In this document: positions 17,953 through 27,448 of the stretch, piece after piece
Layout of the letters: each line of letters starts with the position of its first letter
How positions within the stretch are numbered: the first letter of the stretch is position 1
Assembly (NCBI RefSeq): GCF_002872075.1
Contig: NZ_PGGU01000009.1
Coordinates: 1 to 64,000, forward strand
From: Microbacterium aurantiacum
GTDB taxonomy: Bacteria > Actinomycetota > Actinomycetes > Actinomycetales > Microbacteriaceae
DNA: 64,000 bases
Direction: 5' to 3'
Made by a program: the position numbers and the translations under genes
The notes under the pieces: generated by a model
Told to the model about the DNA's origin: nothing
The model's database searches: none
The model's input: only the letters and a program-made list of their open reading frames with translations

Positions 17953-18804
17953 GTGAGCACTCAGTCCGTCACCGTCCCCCTGTTCACCGCCCACAACGGC
18001 TTCACTCTCCCCGCCATCGGCCTCGGCACCTACAGCCTGAACGGCGAAGCGGGGGCCGCGGCTGTCGCGGGCGCCCTCGATGCCGGCTATCGGCTGGTCG
18101 ACTCCGCGTTCAACTACGAGAACGAGGGCGCGATCGGCCAGGGCGTCAGGGACTCGGCCGTGGACCGCAGCGAGATCGTCGTGACCACGAAGCTCCCCGG
18201 TCGCCACCACCGCGCCACGAGGGCTCGCACCAGCATCGAGGAGAGCCGTTTCCGCCTCGGAGTCGGCATCACGGATCTGCACCTCATCCACTGGCCGAAT
18301 CCGCGGCAGGACGAGTACGTGCAGGCCTGGACCGAGCTCGTGCAGGCGCAGGAACGCGGCGCCGTACGCCAGATCGGCGTGTCGAACTTCCTCCCCGAGC
18401 ACCTCGAGCGCATCGAACGCGAGACGGGGGTCCGCCCGGTCGTCAACCAGATCGAGGTGCACCCGTACTTCCCGCAGGAGGAGCAGCTCGCCTATCACCG
18501 CGAGCACGGCATCCTCACCGAGGCGTGGAGCCCGATCGGTCGAGGCCGCGACGTGCTCGATGAACCGGTCATCGCGGAGATCGCCGGCGCGCACGACATC
18601 ACTCCTGCACAGACCGTGCTGGCGTGGCACGTCGCGCGCGGAACCGTCGCGATCCCGAAGGCCTCCTCTCGGGAGCACCAGGTCTCGAACCTCGCCGCGG
18701 CCGCCATCGCACTCGATGACACCGAGGTGGCCGCGATCACGGCTCTCGGCAGGCCGGACGGGCGGCTGTTCGACGCAGACCCGGCGACGCACGAGGAATC
18801 CTGA
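17953..18804 (+). CDS. aldo/keto reductase
   Basis: 283 residues from GTG 17953, with AAAGGAG seven bases upstream. The catalytic tetrad is visible: D50 (RLVDSAFNY), Y55, K80 (VTTKLPG) and H113 (LIHWPN). The NADPH-binding C-terminal part has the typical IPKASSREHQ sequence. It is a cytoplasmic NADPH-dependent reductase of carbonyl compounds, 2,5-diketo-gluconate reductase-like in its motifs; the substrate is unknown. It diverges from the YchJ gene. Confidence 0.92.
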   Translation: MSTQSVTVPLFTAHNGFTLPAIGLGTYSLNGEAGAAAVAGALDAGYRLVDSAFNYENEGAIGQGVRDSAVDRSEIVVTTKLPGRHHRATRARTSIEESRFRLGVGITDLHLIHWPNPRQDEYVQAWTELVQAQERGAVRQIGVSNFLPEHLERIERETGVRPVVNQIEVHPYFPQEEQLAYHREHGILTEAWSPIGRGRDVLDEPVIAEIAGAHDITPAQTVLAWHVARGTVAIPKASSREHQVSNLAAAAIALDDTEVAAITALGRPDGRLFDADPATHEES

Positions 18805-18832
18805 TCGCCGTATCCGCCTGACGTACCGTCTT

Positions 18833-19693
18833 TCAGCGGCCGATGCCGCCCGCTGAACGGACGGTCTGCGTTCCGAGCACCCTGAGCAGATCGAGTTTGC
18901 CTGCGGCCTCGCTTCCCGGCGCGGCCGTGAGCACGATCAGTGCCTGGGATTCGTCCTCGGTGAGAAGCCCCTGGCAGTCGACTTCGATCTCGCCGAGTTC
19001 CGGATGCACGAGTGTCTTGTGGTACTCGAATCTCCGTCTGACCTCGTGGTCCCCCCAGTACCGGACGAACTCCGCACTGACGGCGCGGAGAGCTCGCTCG
19101 ATCTCGCCCGCGCGCGATGCCGGCCCCCAAGTACCGTGCGCGGCCCGCAGCGAGGCGGCGAGGGTGCGCCCGTGACGCTCATGATCCCGCTCGGGATAGA
19201 TCCGTCGCTCTTCATCCGGCCGGGCGAACCAGCGGTAGATCCCGCTGCGCTCCAACCCCGTCAGCCCGCGCGCGTCGCCGAACAGGGCCCGCGCCGGGCC
19301 GGTCTGGACGAGTACCTCGTCGAGGACGGACACGACGAACGCCGGGGTGTCGGCGAGCCGATCCAACACGCGGAGCAGGCCGGGCGGCACGTAGTCGCTG
19401 AACACGGCGCGATCCGGCGCACTGTGACCACTCACCCGATGGAGATAGTCGCGCTCGTCCGGAGAGAGGCGAAGCGCACGCGCGAGGGCCGAGAGCATCT
19501 GCACGCTCGGCTGAGGACCTCGGCGCTGCTCGAGCCGGGCGTAGTAGTCGGTCGACATCGCCGCGAGCATCGCGACCTCCTCGCGCCGAAGACCCTCCGT
19601 CCGGCGTCGCGGTCCCTCGCCGAGTCCGACATCGGCCGGCTTGAGCTCCTGTCTGCGCCGCAGCAGGAAGTCGGCGAGGGCATCACGATCCAT
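18833..19693 (-). CDS. MmyB-like XRE-family transcriptional regulator
   Basis: 286 residues. The N-terminal helix-turn-helix (residues ~5-75, with GLRREEVAMLAAMSTDYYARLEQ) is followed by the MmyB ligand-binding domain (residues ~100-270, with SDYVPPGLLRVLDRL and LVHPELGEIEVD). Such regulators commonly repress a divergent short-chain dehydrogenase gene, and exactly that arrangement is present here. GATACT ends six bases before ATG 19693, so it may be leaderless. The ligand is probably a fatty acid-like or aromatic molecule by family analogy, not shown here. Confidence 0.88.
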   Translation of the reverse strand: MDRDALADFLLRRRQELKPADVGLGEGPRRRTEGLRREEVAMLAAMSTDYYARLEQRRGPQPSVQMLSALARALRLSPDERDYLHRVSGHSAPDRAVFSDYVPPGLLRVLDRLADTPAFVVSVLDEVLVQTGPARALFGDARGLTGLERSGIYRWFARPDEERRIYPERDHERHGRTLAASLRAAHGTWGPASRAGEIERALRAVSAEFVRYWGDHEVRRRFEYHKTLVHPELGEIEVDCQGLLTEDESQALIVLTAAPGSEAAGKLDLLRVLGTQTVRSAGGIGR

Positions 19694-19743
19694 TCCCGCA
19701 GTATCCCCCGCATCCCCATGCGTATCCAGGGAGCGGCGATCCG

Positions 19744-19754
19744 TGGATGATCCA
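19744..19754. promoter_or_regulatory. candidate operator between the MmyB-like regulator and SDR gene
   Basis: TGGATGATCCA is an 11-base palindrome with one central base, in the 100-base divergent promoter region. It is a reasonable operator candidate, but the same TGGAT-N-ATCCA occurs at 27405-27415, so specificity is doubtful. Confidence 0.3.
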
Positions 19755-19793
19755 TCTCTGCCCGGCGCGCGCCGCCGTCCACAGAGTGGAGGC

Positions 19794-20558
19794 ATGAACA
19801 TCACCGGAAACACCATCTTCATCCCTGGCGCGACCAGTGGAATCGGCCTCGCCCTCGCCCTGTCGCTCAGCGCCCGCGGCAACACCGTCATCGTCGGCGG
19901 GCGGCGAACCGACCGCCTGCAGGAGATCGCGGCCCGGAATCCCGAGCTGTACACGGTCGAGGTGGACACGGCGGATGCCGGCAGCATCCGCTCCGCAGCA
20001 CGAACCGTCCTCGCCGCGCACTCCGACCTGAACGTGCTCATCACGATGGCCGGGATCATGCGCGCCGAGGATTGGAGCATCAGCGAGGGCTTCCTGGACT
20101 CGGCGGAGGCCATCGTCACCACCAACCTCCTCGGTCCGATCCGCCTCATCGCCGCATTCGTCGAGCATCTCCGCGCCGTGCCGGACGCGACGATCATGAC
20201 GGTGTCGTCCGGGCTCGCCTTCGCCCCGCTGCGGGTCACCCCGACTTACAACGCCACCAAAGCGGCGATCCACATGCTCAGCGAGTCCGTCCGACTGCAG
20301 CTGACGGGTTCGAGCGTGAAGGTCGTCGAGCTCGAGCCTCCGGCCGTGCGCACCTCGCTCATGCCGGGGCAGGAGGACAGCGCCTTCGCGATGCCGCTCG
20401 ACGAGTTCGTCGCCGAGGTGATGGGGCTGATCGAGACGGAACCCGACGCGACCGAGATCCAGGTCGAGAACGTGAAGTTCCTGCGATACGGCGAAGCCAG
20501 AGGCGACTACGCTCACGTCGTATCGACCCTGAACCGGCTCGACCCGCACGGGAACTGA
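19794..20558 (+). CDS. short-chain dehydrogenase/reductase (DltE-like)
   Basis: 254 residues. It has the Rossmann TGxxxGIG variant PGATSGIG (11-18), active-site serines 138-139 and Y152-x3-K156. The sequence around VELEPPAVRTSL is typical of SDRs paired with MmyB regulators. It is an NAD(P)H-dependent oxidoreductase of unknown substrate. GGAGG precedes ATG 19794 by one base and CAGAGT lies six bases upstream. The stop is six bases from that of the convergent epimerase gene. Confidence 0.9.
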   Translation: MNITGNTIFIPGATSGIGLALALSLSARGNTVIVGGRRTDRLQEIAARNPELYTVEVDTADAGSIRSAARTVLAAHSDLNVLITMAGIMRAEDWSISEGFLDSAEAIVTTNLLGPIRLIAAFVEHLRAVPDATIMTVSSGLAFAPLRVTPTYNATKAAIHMLSESVRLQLTGSSVKVVELEPPAVRTSLMPGQEDSAFAMPLDEFVAEVMGLIETEPDATEIQVENVKFLRYGEARGDYAHVVSTLNRLDPHGN

Positions 20559-20563
20559 AGTCG

Positions 20564-21451
20564 TCAGACCGAGGCGTCGACGGCCTCCTGCACGGTCGCG
20601 TGCGCGAAGCGGAAGCCCGATCGCTCGAGGACGGCCGGTCGCACATCGGCGTCGGAGAGGAGCAGCGAATCCGCCGCCGCGCCGAGTCCGAAGCGCAGCG
20701 CCCACGCGGGTGCCGGCAGCCAGAACGGCCGGTTCATCCTGCGGGCGAGGGCGCGCCCGGTGTCGTTCGCGGTGGCGGGCGTGGGGCCGGTCAGGTTGAT
20801 CGGTCCCGCCAGCTGCTCGTCGATGACGTGCCGGATAGCCCTCACCTCGTCGTCAAGCGAGATCCACGGCCAGACCTGGGTGCCCTTCCCGAGCGGGCCG
20901 GAGACTCCGAATCTGGTGAGGACGATAAGCGGCTTGAGCACACCGCGCGGGTGGATGACGGGTGCGGTGCGCAGCAGCGCGACCCTGACGTCGTCGCCCG
21001 CGCGCCGCGCCTCCTCCTCCCAGCGGACGCAGAGCTTCGCGAGGAACGTGTCGCCGGCTCTCGAGTTCTCGTCGAGCACCTCGCCCGGCGCCGAGCCGTA
21101 GAACCCGACAGCGGACGCCGAGACCAGTGCAGGGGCATCCGCCCCCAGTTCACACAGCGCGGTGGCGAGTGTCCGCGTCGTGCGCAGGCGGGACTCGACG
21201 AGCTCACGGCGGTAAGCCCGCGTCCACGGCAGCCGGCCGACACTGGCACCGCCGAGCGCGACGACGGCGTCGGCTCCAGCGAGGACGTCGGGATCGAGCG
21301 GATGCTCCCCCGGCGCCCATTGCACCTCGGAGCCGTCACGCGCCGGACGACGCACGAGCCTGGTCACCTCTGCACCGTCGGCGCGCAGGGATTCCGACAG
21401 TGCGGAGCCGATGAGGCCGGATGCTCCGCTGATGACGATTCGCCGTTTCAT
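20564..21451 (-). CDS. TIGR01777 family NAD-dependent epimerase/dehydratase-like protein
   Basis: 295 residues. The N-terminal dinucleotide-binding motif is GASGLIGSAL (9-18). The later sequence SASAVGFYGSAPGEVLDE and the C-terminal DUF1731-like PAWALRFGLG are diagnostic of the TIGR01777 group. These atypical SDRs have no established substrate; relatives influence cell division or stress responses. The gene is followed upstream on the same strand by two unknown genes, 17 bases apart. Confidence 0.9.
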   Translation of the reverse strand: MKRRIVISGASGLIGSALSESLRADGAEVTRLVRRPARDGSEVQWAPGEHPLDPDVLAGADAVVALGGASVGRLPWTRAYRRELVESRLRTTRTLATALCELGADAPALVSASAVGFYGSAPGEVLDENSRAGDTFLAKLCVRWEEEARRAGDDVRVALLRTAPVIHPRGVLKPLIVLTRFGVSGPLGKGTQVWPWISLDDEVRAIRHVIDEQLAGPINLTGPTPATANDTGRALARRMNRPFWLPAPAWALRFGLGAAADSLLLSDADVRPAVLERSGFRFAHATVQEAVDASV

Positions 21452-21468
21452 GTGCTCCGCTTTCCGTG

Positions 21469-22035
21469 TCAGGACAGGTTCGACAGAGCGTCGAAGAAGT
21501 CGGCGATCGCTCCTTGGCGACCTGGCCGGCCCAGTTTCTCGAAGATGGTGAGGGCGATCTCGTCCGTGGTGTCCAGGCCGACGAGGTCGTTTCGCAGGTA
21601 CTGGTGCACGCCGTTCTGACGCCCGGCCGCGAATCTGACGATCAGGCTGCCGTCGCGCAGCACGTCGCCCTTGCTGCTCGACGTGTGTCGAAGGACGTAG
21701 CGGCGGCCTCGGATTTCGATCACGATGCTCTTGGTCGCCCGTCGCCCGTCCGCGGCGCCGGGCGTCAGGGTTCCGCTGTCACCGGTGCCGGTCAATTCGA
21801 ACGGAACAGCTCGTCGGGCGAACGTCATCTGCGGGCCGTGACCTTCGAACACCTTGTTCGTCGTGGAGTTCATCCTGTCGGCGAAGGGGCCGGTGTACGT
21901 CTCCGTCGGCTTGATCGGCACGCGGGCCTGCACGGTGCCTGAGGGATCCAGAACGTGCATCAGGGTCCGGCCTTCGTCGACGACGACACGCCATCCGGAG
22001 GAGGTCGGTCGGAGCCAGAGCGGGGTTTCAGTCAC
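21469..22035 (-). CDS. protein of unknown function
   Basis: 188 residues from GTG 22035, with GAGGA six bases upstream. It is soluble, with no membrane segment or signal peptide, and beta-rich, with repeated short hydrophobic strands such as KSIVIEIRGRRYVLRH and GSLIVRFAAG. I recognise no catalytic motif. It lies between the epimerase gene and an unknown membrane protein gene on the same strand. The two unknown genes are on the 3' side of the tRNA-Val gene. Confidence 0.72.
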   Translation of the reverse strand: MTETPLWLRPTSSGWRVVVDEGRTLMHVLDPSGTVQARVPIKPTETYTGPFADRMNSTTNKVFEGHGPQMTFARRAVPFELTGTGDSGTLTPGAADGRRATKSIVIEIRGRRYVLRHTSSSKGDVLRDGSLIVRFAAGRQNGVHQYLRNDLVGLDTTDEIALTIFEKLGRPGRQGAIADFFDALSNLS

Positions 22036-22107
22036 ACGTCGATCCTCGCAGGTACAGCCTGCTTCGTCGCTGCCGCAGCACCGCGGTTGTCCCGGAACGT
22101 GTACGCC

Positions 22108-22884
22108 TTAGGAGGCGCGGTCGAGGCGTACGACGGCGGCGCCTGTGGGCACGGGTTCCCGGTCAAGGCGTTCCTCTTCGATTTTGGCCCGGATCTTGCG
22201 GCGGCGATCCGATTCCAATGCCGAGAACCAACTCGCGATCGAAATCGGGACCGAGATCGCGGCAAAGACCACGGCGAGACACGCGAAGCCGACCCCCGTG
22301 AATGATCGATAGGCGACGACCGCCGGTGGCCGCAGCAGGAAACGAGCAAGATCACCCCACCCATGCCGTGCTGCAAGCAGATAGAGAATTCCTCCTAGGA
22401 CCAGGCCGCCCAGAGTCCAGACCCCGAGGTTGGATGCTGTCTCGGCCCAGGCTTGCAGCGGTGAGGCGATGTCCCCGTACTGAGCCGCAACCAGGAGCAG
22501 TACCCAGATCGTTCCTGCTGATGGTGCACCAATGAGGGGAAGGAACTCGTAGGCGAACATCCTGTTGTCGTCGCGGCGGCCCCGCAGCAGCGGAACGAGA
22601 ACCATCACCGCGAACAGCAGCATTGCCACCACCAGGGCGATGTGGTTGACGATCACGACACGTTCGGCCAGGAATGGCGGAGCGGAGGAGAGCAGCCAGT
22701 CGGCGACCGGCGTCAACCCAACCCCACGAGCAACGACCGCGAGCGACTCGGACGGGCGCATGCCTGTCAGGAACGCGCTCATGACAAGAGCAGCCGCAAC
22801 ACTCGCGACCACGTTGTAAAGCTGCTCCCGATTCTCACTCCAACTCTTGATCGCGTCGGGGATCTCCTTGATAGCTCCCAACAT
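22108..22884 (-). CDS. multi-pass membrane protein of unknown function
   Basis: 258 residues with five hydrophobic segments (around residues 25-42, 73-98, 118-133, 153-170 and 195-218) and a charged C-terminal tail. GGGAG precedes ATG 22884 by seven bases. No family is recognised. Base composition looks less GC-rich than its neighbours: two 60-base stretches I counted (22621 and 22801) are about 62% and 57% G+C, against about 68% at 20101. The 287 bases between this start and the tRNA gene hold no convincing gene; an inverted repeat GAAGGA-N8-TCCTTC lies at 22902-22921. Confidence 0.72.
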   Translation of the reverse strand: MLGAIKEIPDAIKSWSENREQLYNVVASVAAALVMSAFLTGMRPSESLAVVARGVGLTPVADWLLSSAPPFLAERVVIVNHIALVVAMLLFAVMVLVPLLRGRRDDNRMFAYEFLPLIGAPSAGTIWVLLLVAAQYGDIASPLQAWAETASNLGVWTLGGLVLGGILYLLAARHGWGDLARFLLRPPAVVAYRSFTGVGFACLAVVFAAISVPISIASWFSALESDRRRKIRAKIEEERLDREPVPTGAAVVRLDRAS

Positions 22885-23171
22885 GTGCCGCTCCCGTCGT
22901 AGAAGGATTCATACCTCCTTCCCAAGATCGCATCTGCCGCCGACATTCGGTGCCCTCCTGGCGACGCCCGCTCGTTAGGGAGATCCCGATGCCGGCGCCC
23001 AACCCGCTGGCCAGACCCAGGAGATCCGCCGAGCACGACAGCGACGCGACCTGGGCTGGTGCGTATCCGTTCCCCGCCGACAGCGCCTCGTCCTCGACGG
23101 AATCTTCGTCGGCAAGGACTACAGCAGACCCCGAATCGGGAAGTCGCCGGTTTGAACAACAACCTTCTAGG

Positions 23172-23244
23172 TGGGCCCTGCCGGGATCGAACCGACGACA
23201 TCCACGGTGTAAACGTGGCGCTCTACCAGCTGAGCTAAAGGCCC
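23172..23244 (-). tRNA. tRNA-Val (anticodon UAC)
   Basis: 73 bases without the complete CCA. The acceptor GGGCCTT pairs with AGGGCCC, the D arm contains AGCTCAGCTGGTAGAGC, and the anticodon stem CCACG/CGTGG encloses TTTACAC, giving anticodon TAC for valine. The T arm GTCGGTTCGATCCCGGC is intact. Confidence 0.97.
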
Positions 23245-23397
23245 TGACCCGATCAGTCTATCCATGCCCCGGTGATCCGCATCGTCGTGGAAGAGGGCTA
23301 GGCTGAAACCGGCGTGCGTTGTGTCGAGTCGACAAGACTCCCCCGCGTCGCTTCCCGTTTCCCGGCGAGAACCGCCAGCTTGACGAAAGGCTCCACC

Positions 23398-26124
23398 GTG
23401 ACCGTCCACGACCAGGATCCGTACTCCCAGGGCCCCCTCGACAGCGATCCGGAAGAGACCGGTGAGTGGCAGCAGTCGCTCGACGAGCTGGTGGACTCGA
23501 AGGGCCACGGACGTGGCCGCGAGATCATGCTCAGCCTTCTCAAGCGCTCCAAGGAGCTGCATCTCAACGTGCCGATGGTCCCGACCACGGACTACATCAA
23601 CACGATCGCCCCGGAGAACGAGCCCGATTTCCCCGGCGACGAAGAGGTCGAGCGCCGCTACCGCGCGTGGATGCGCTGGAACGCCGCCGTCATGGTGCAC
23701 CGCGCCCAGCGCCCCGGCATCGGCGTGGGCGGCCACATCTCCACCTACGCGTCGTCGGCCGCGCTCTACGAGGTCGGCTTCAACCACTTCTTCCGCGGTG
23801 CGGACAACCCCGGCGGCGCAGACCAGATCTTCGTCCAGGGACACGCCTCCCCCGGCATCTACGCCCGCTCCTTCCTCGAGGGCCGGCTGAGCGAGGACAA
23901 CCTCGACGGCTTCCGTCAGGAACAGTCCCGCGCTCCCTTCGGCATCCCGTCCTACCCGCATCCGCGTCAGATGTCGGACTACTGGCAGTTCCCGACCGTC
24001 TCGATGGGCCTCGGCCCGATCAACGCGATCTACCAGGCGATGTCGAACAAGTACCTCGAGAACCGCGGCATCAAGGACACCTCCTCTTCGCAGGTGTGGG
24101 CGTTCCTCGGCGACGGGGAGATGGACGAGGTCGAGAGCCGCGGTCAGCTCCAGGTCGCCGCGAACGAGGGTCTGGACAACCTGAACTTCGTGATCAACTG
24201 CAACCTGCAGCGCCTCGACGGCCCGGTGCGTGGAAACGGCAAGATCGTCCAGGAGCTGGAGTCGTTCTTCCGCGGCGCCGGCTGGAACGTCATCAAGGTG
24301 GTCTGGGGCCGCGAATGGGATGACCTTCTCGCCCGCGACACCGAGGGTGCGCTGCTGAACATCATGAACGTCACCCCGGACGGCGATTACCAGACCTTCA
24401 AGACGGAGTCCGGCGCCTACATCCGCGAGCACTTCTTCGGCCGCGACGAGCGCGCCGCCGCCCTGGTCAAGGACTACACCGACGACCAGATCTGGCAGCT
24501 CAAGCGCGGTGGCCACGACTACCGCAAGGTGTACGCGGCGTACAAGGCGGCCGTCGAGCACAAGGGTCAGCCGACCGTCATCCTGGCGAAGACGGTCAAG
24601 GGCTACGGCCTGGGCCCGCACTTCGAGGGCCGCAACGCGACCCACCAGATGAAGAAGATGACGCTGGACAACCTCAAGACGTTCCGCGACACGATGCACA
24701 TCCCGATCACGGACGCGCAGCTCGAGGAGAACCCGTATCTTCCCCCGTACTACAACCCGGGCGCCCAGGACGAGACCATCCAGTACATGCTCGAGCGTCG
24801 CAAGAACCTCGGCGGCTTCCTGCCGGAGCGCCGCTCCACCCACGTCGGGCTGTCGCTCCCGGATGACTCCGCCTACGCCCTTCCCAAGAAGGGGTCCGGC
24901 TCGCAGGAGATCGCCACGACGATGGCGTTCGTCCGCCTGCTGAAGGATCTGCTGCGCTCCAAGGACTTCGGCCACCGCATCGTGCCGATCATCCCGGATG
25001 AGGCGCGCACGTTCGGCATGGACGCGTACTTCCCGACGGCGAAGATCTACAACCCCAACGGCCAGCACTACACCTCGGTCGACCGGGAACTGCTCCTCGC
25101 CTACAAGGAGAGCCCGCAGGGTCAGATCATCCACGTCGGCATCAACGAGGCCGGCGCTCTCGCCGCCTTCACCGCAACCGGCACCTCGTACGCCACGCAC
25201 GGCGAGCCGCTGATCCCGATCTACATCTTCTACTCGATGTTCGGCTTCCAGCGCACGGGCGATGCCCAGTGGGCCGCAGCCGACCAGATGGCACGCGGCT
25301 TCATCATGGGCGCGACCGCCGGCCGCACCACGCTCACCGGCGAAGGCCTGCAGCACGCCGACGGCCACTCGCACCTGCTCGCCTCGACCAACCCGGCGAC
25401 GCTCTCGTACGACCCGGCATACGGCTACGAGATCGCGCACATCGTGCGCAGCGGTCTCGAGCGCATGTACGGCGGCAACCACCCCGACCCGAACGTCATG
25501 TACTACATCACGCTCTACAACGAGCCGATCGTGCAGCCCGTCGAGCCGGAGAACGTCGACGTGGACGGCATCGTCCGCGGCATCCACCGCGTCTCCGAGG
25601 GCACCGGCGAGGGTCACCGCGCCCAGCTCTTCGCCTCCGGCGTCGGGCTGCCCTGGGCACTCGAGGCGCAGGAGCTGCTGAAGAACGACTGGGGCGTCGT
25701 CGCCGACGTCTGGTCGGTCACCTCGTGGACCGAGCTGCGCCGCGACGGCCTCGCCGCCGACGAGCACAACTTCCTGTACCCGAACGAGGAGCCGCGGACG
25801 GCCTACCTGACCGAGAAGCTGCAGGGCGCCCAGGGACCGGTCGTCGCCGTCAGCGACTTCATGCACGCGGTGCAGGACCAGATCCGTCCGTGGGTTCCGC
25901 AGCGTTTCGCGACGCTCGGCGCCGACACGTTCGGCTTCTCCGACACGCGTGCGGCAGCGCGTCGCTTCTTCAAGATCGACGGCCCGTCGATCGTGGTGCG
26001 CACGCTGCAGGCACTGGCCGAGGAAGGCGTCGTCGACCGCTCGCTCGCGGCGCAGGCCATCGAGAAGTACCGACTGCACGACGTGAACGCCGGAACCAGC
26101 GGCAACGCGGGCGGCGAGAGCTGA
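23398..26124 (+). CDS. aceE: pyruvate dehydrogenase E1 component, homodimeric type
   Basis: 908 residues from GTG 23398, with GAAAGG eight bases upstream. This is the single-chain AceE of actinobacteria and gammaproteobacteria. Thiamine diphosphate sites are visible: GHISTYAS and GQAxx-type [12 protein letters not shown] around residue 238, and [14 protein letters not shown] in the central domain. It decarboxylates pyruvate and passes the acetyl group to lipoyl-E2, giving acetyl-CoA. E2 and E3 genes are not in the window. The neighbouring fatty acid synthesis operon would consume the acetyl-CoA. Confidence 0.97.
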   Translation: MTVHDQDPYSQGPLDSDPEETGEWQQSLDELVDSKGHGRGREIMLSLLKRSKELHLNVPMVPTTDYINTIAPENEPDFPGDEEVERRYRAWMRWNAAVMVHRAQRPGIGVGGHISTYASSAALYEVGFNHFFRGADNPGGADQIFVQGHASPGIYARSFLEGRLSEDNLDGFRQEQSRAPFGIPSYPHPRQMSDYWQFPTVSMGLGPINAIYQAMSNKYLENRGIKDTSSSQVWAFLGDGEMDEVESRGQLQVAANEGLDNLNFVINCNLQRLDGPVRGNGKIVQELESFFRGAGWNVIKVVWGREWDDLLARDTEGALLNIMNVTPDGDYQTFKTESGAYIREHFFGRDERAAALVKDYTDDQIWQLKRGGHDYRKVYAAYKAAVEHKGQPTVILAKTVKGYGLGPHFEGRNATHQMKKMTLDNLKTFRDTMHIPITDAQLEENPYLPPYYNPGAQDETIQYMLERRKNLGGFLPERRSTHVGLSLPDDSAYALPKKGSGSQEIATTMAFVRLLKDLLRSKDFGHRIVPIIPDEARTFGMDAYFPTAKIYNPNGQHYTSVDRELLLAYKESPQGQIIHVGINEAGALAAFTATGTSYATHGEPLIPIYIFYSMFGFQRTGDAQWAAADQMARGFIMGATAGRTTLTGEGLQHADGHSHLLASTNPATLSYDPAYGYEIAHIVRSGLERMYGGNHPDPNVMYYITLYNEPIVQPVEPENVDVDGIVRGIHRVSEGTGEGHRAQLFASGVGLPWALEAQELLKNDWGVVADVWSVTSWTELRRDGLAADEHNFLYPNEEPRTAYLTEKLQGAQGPVVAVSDFMHAVQDQIRPWVPQRFATLGADTFGFSDTRAAARRFFKIDGPSIVVRTLQALAEEGVVDRSLAAQAIEKYRLHDVNAGTSGNAGGES

Positions 26125-26155
26125 GCTCTCGGTGACAGGTTCGTCTTCGCGCGGT

Positions 26156-27355
26156 ATGGACAAAGCCGCGACCCTCACCTGGCTGCGCCGGATCTCCGGC
26201 GACATCGCCTCGGTGACGATCAAGCGGCTCGAGGACACGCTCCCCTGGTACGCCGACATGCCACCAGCCCGCCGCTCTGCGGTCGGGCTGGTGGCTCAGG
26301 CCGGCATCACGTCGTTCATCCAGTGGTACGACGACCCCACCTCGACTCCCTGGATCGCCGCCGACATCTTCGCCGCAGCTCCCCGCGAGCTGCTGCGGAG
26401 CGTCAGCCTGCAGCAGACGCTGCAGCTGATCCGGGTGACGGTCGAGGTCACCGAGGAACGCGTCGCCGGCAAGGGCGACAACATCCGCGAGGCGATCCTG
26501 CTGTATTCGCGCGACGTGGCATTCGCCGCCGCCGACGTGTACGCCCGCGCCGCCGAGGCTCGCGGACTGTGGGATGCGCGCCTCGAGGCCCTGGTCGTCG
26601 ACTCGATCCTCACCGGTGAAGCCGACGAAGAACTGCCCAGCCGCATCGCGGCACTCGGCTGGCACGGTCACGGCGAGGTCGCCGTCCTCGTCGGGACGAC
26701 TCCTCCCCAGTTCGACGTCGATCAGGTGCGCCGCACCGCGCGAAAGCTCGCTGTCGACGTCCTGATCGGCGTGCAGGGTTCGCGCCTGGTGCTCGTGCTC
26801 GGCCGCGCGAGGATCGCCGGCCAGGAGAACGACGAAGAAGAAGAACTGGCGTTCCTCGAGATCGCCGCGCGCCTGGAACCGCTGTTCGGTCCGGGCTATG
26901 TGGTGCTCGGCCCGGCCGTCGCCGCCCTTGTGGATGCGAGCCAGAGCGCTCGCGCCGCACTCGCCGGCTTCGCGGTCGCCCGCGCCTGGCGAAGCGCCCC
27001 GCGTCCGGTGGAGGCCGACGATCTGCTCCCGGAGCGCGCCCTCGCCGGCGATCCCCTCGCGAAGCAGACGCTGATCGAGCGCATCTTCCGCCCGTTGCAG
27101 GCCCATTCGACCGACCTCGTCACGACCCTGTGGAGCTACCTCGACAACGGCCGCTCCCTCGAGGCGACCGCGCGTGAGCTCTTCGTGCACCCGAACACGG
27201 TCCGGTACCGCCTCAAGCGCGTCAGCGAGGTCATCGGCTGGGACGCCACCGGTCCGCGGGAAGCGCTGATCCTGCAGACCGCCTTGATCCTCGGTTCCAT
27301 CGGCGCCGCCGATCAGGTGCGGCGTCGGCCCGCCCTGCGCCGCACGCCCCGCTGA
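26156..27355 (+). CDS. fasR: PucR/CdaR-type transcriptional regulator, FasR-like
   Basis: 399 residues from ATG 26156; GTG 26132 is an alternative eight bases after the aceE stop, and neither start has a clear ribosome binding site. The C terminus is an HTH_30 domain (LEATARELFVHPNTVRYRLKR), and the centre fits a PucR GGDEF-like region. The N-terminal DETLPWY/MPPARR region matches actinobacterial FasR. FasR in Streptomyces activates the fabD-fabH-acpP-fabF operon, which is immediately downstream here in the same order. The symbol rests on that synteny and motif agreement. Confidence 0.85.
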   Translation: MDKAATLTWLRRISGDIASVTIKRLEDTLPWYADMPPARRSAVGLVAQAGITSFIQWYDDPTSTPWIAADIFAAAPRELLRSVSLQQTLQLIRVTVEVTEERVAGKGDNIREAILLYSRDVAFAAADVYARAAEARGLWDARLEALVVDSILTGEADEELPSRIAALGWHGHGEVAVLVGTTPPQFDVDQVRRTARKLAVDVLIGVQGSRLVLVLGRARIAGQENDEEEELAFLEIAARLEPLFGPGYVVLGPAVAALVDASQSARAALAGFAVARAWRSAPRPVEADDLLPERALAGDPLAKQTLIERIFRPLQAHSTDLVTTLWSYLDNGRSLEATARELFVHPNTVRYRLKRVSEVIGWDATGPREALILQTALILGSIGAADQVRRRPALRRTPR

Positions 27356-27378
27356 GAAGGCCAGCGCTGTGCGCCACA

Positions 27379-27403
27379 CACAAGGGTTTCTCGCAATCTT
27401 GTG
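27379..27403. promoter_or_regulatory. candidate activator site upstream of fabD
   Basis: The inverted repeat CACAAG-N13-CTTGTG is centred about 58 bases before the fabD GTG. The likely -10 (CAGACT, 27437-27442) is weak and six bases from the start codon, and a second palindrome TGGATCATCCA is at 27405-27415. The position suits an activator such as the adjacent FasR; binding is inferred. Confidence 0.45.
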
Positions 27404-27448
27404 ATGGATCATCCACCACTCGCCTCCGATCATTGACAGACTGGGGGT

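Noticed and set aside
22885..23171. Possible small gene in the 287-base gap before tRNA-Val
   Set aside because: No frame has a ribosome binding site with a plausible protein; candidate frames continue into the tRNA or lack starts.
23167..26259. A 1030-codon open frame on the minus strand opposite aceE
   Set aside because: It is the antisense of a well-identified aceE and also runs into the tRNA-Val gene.
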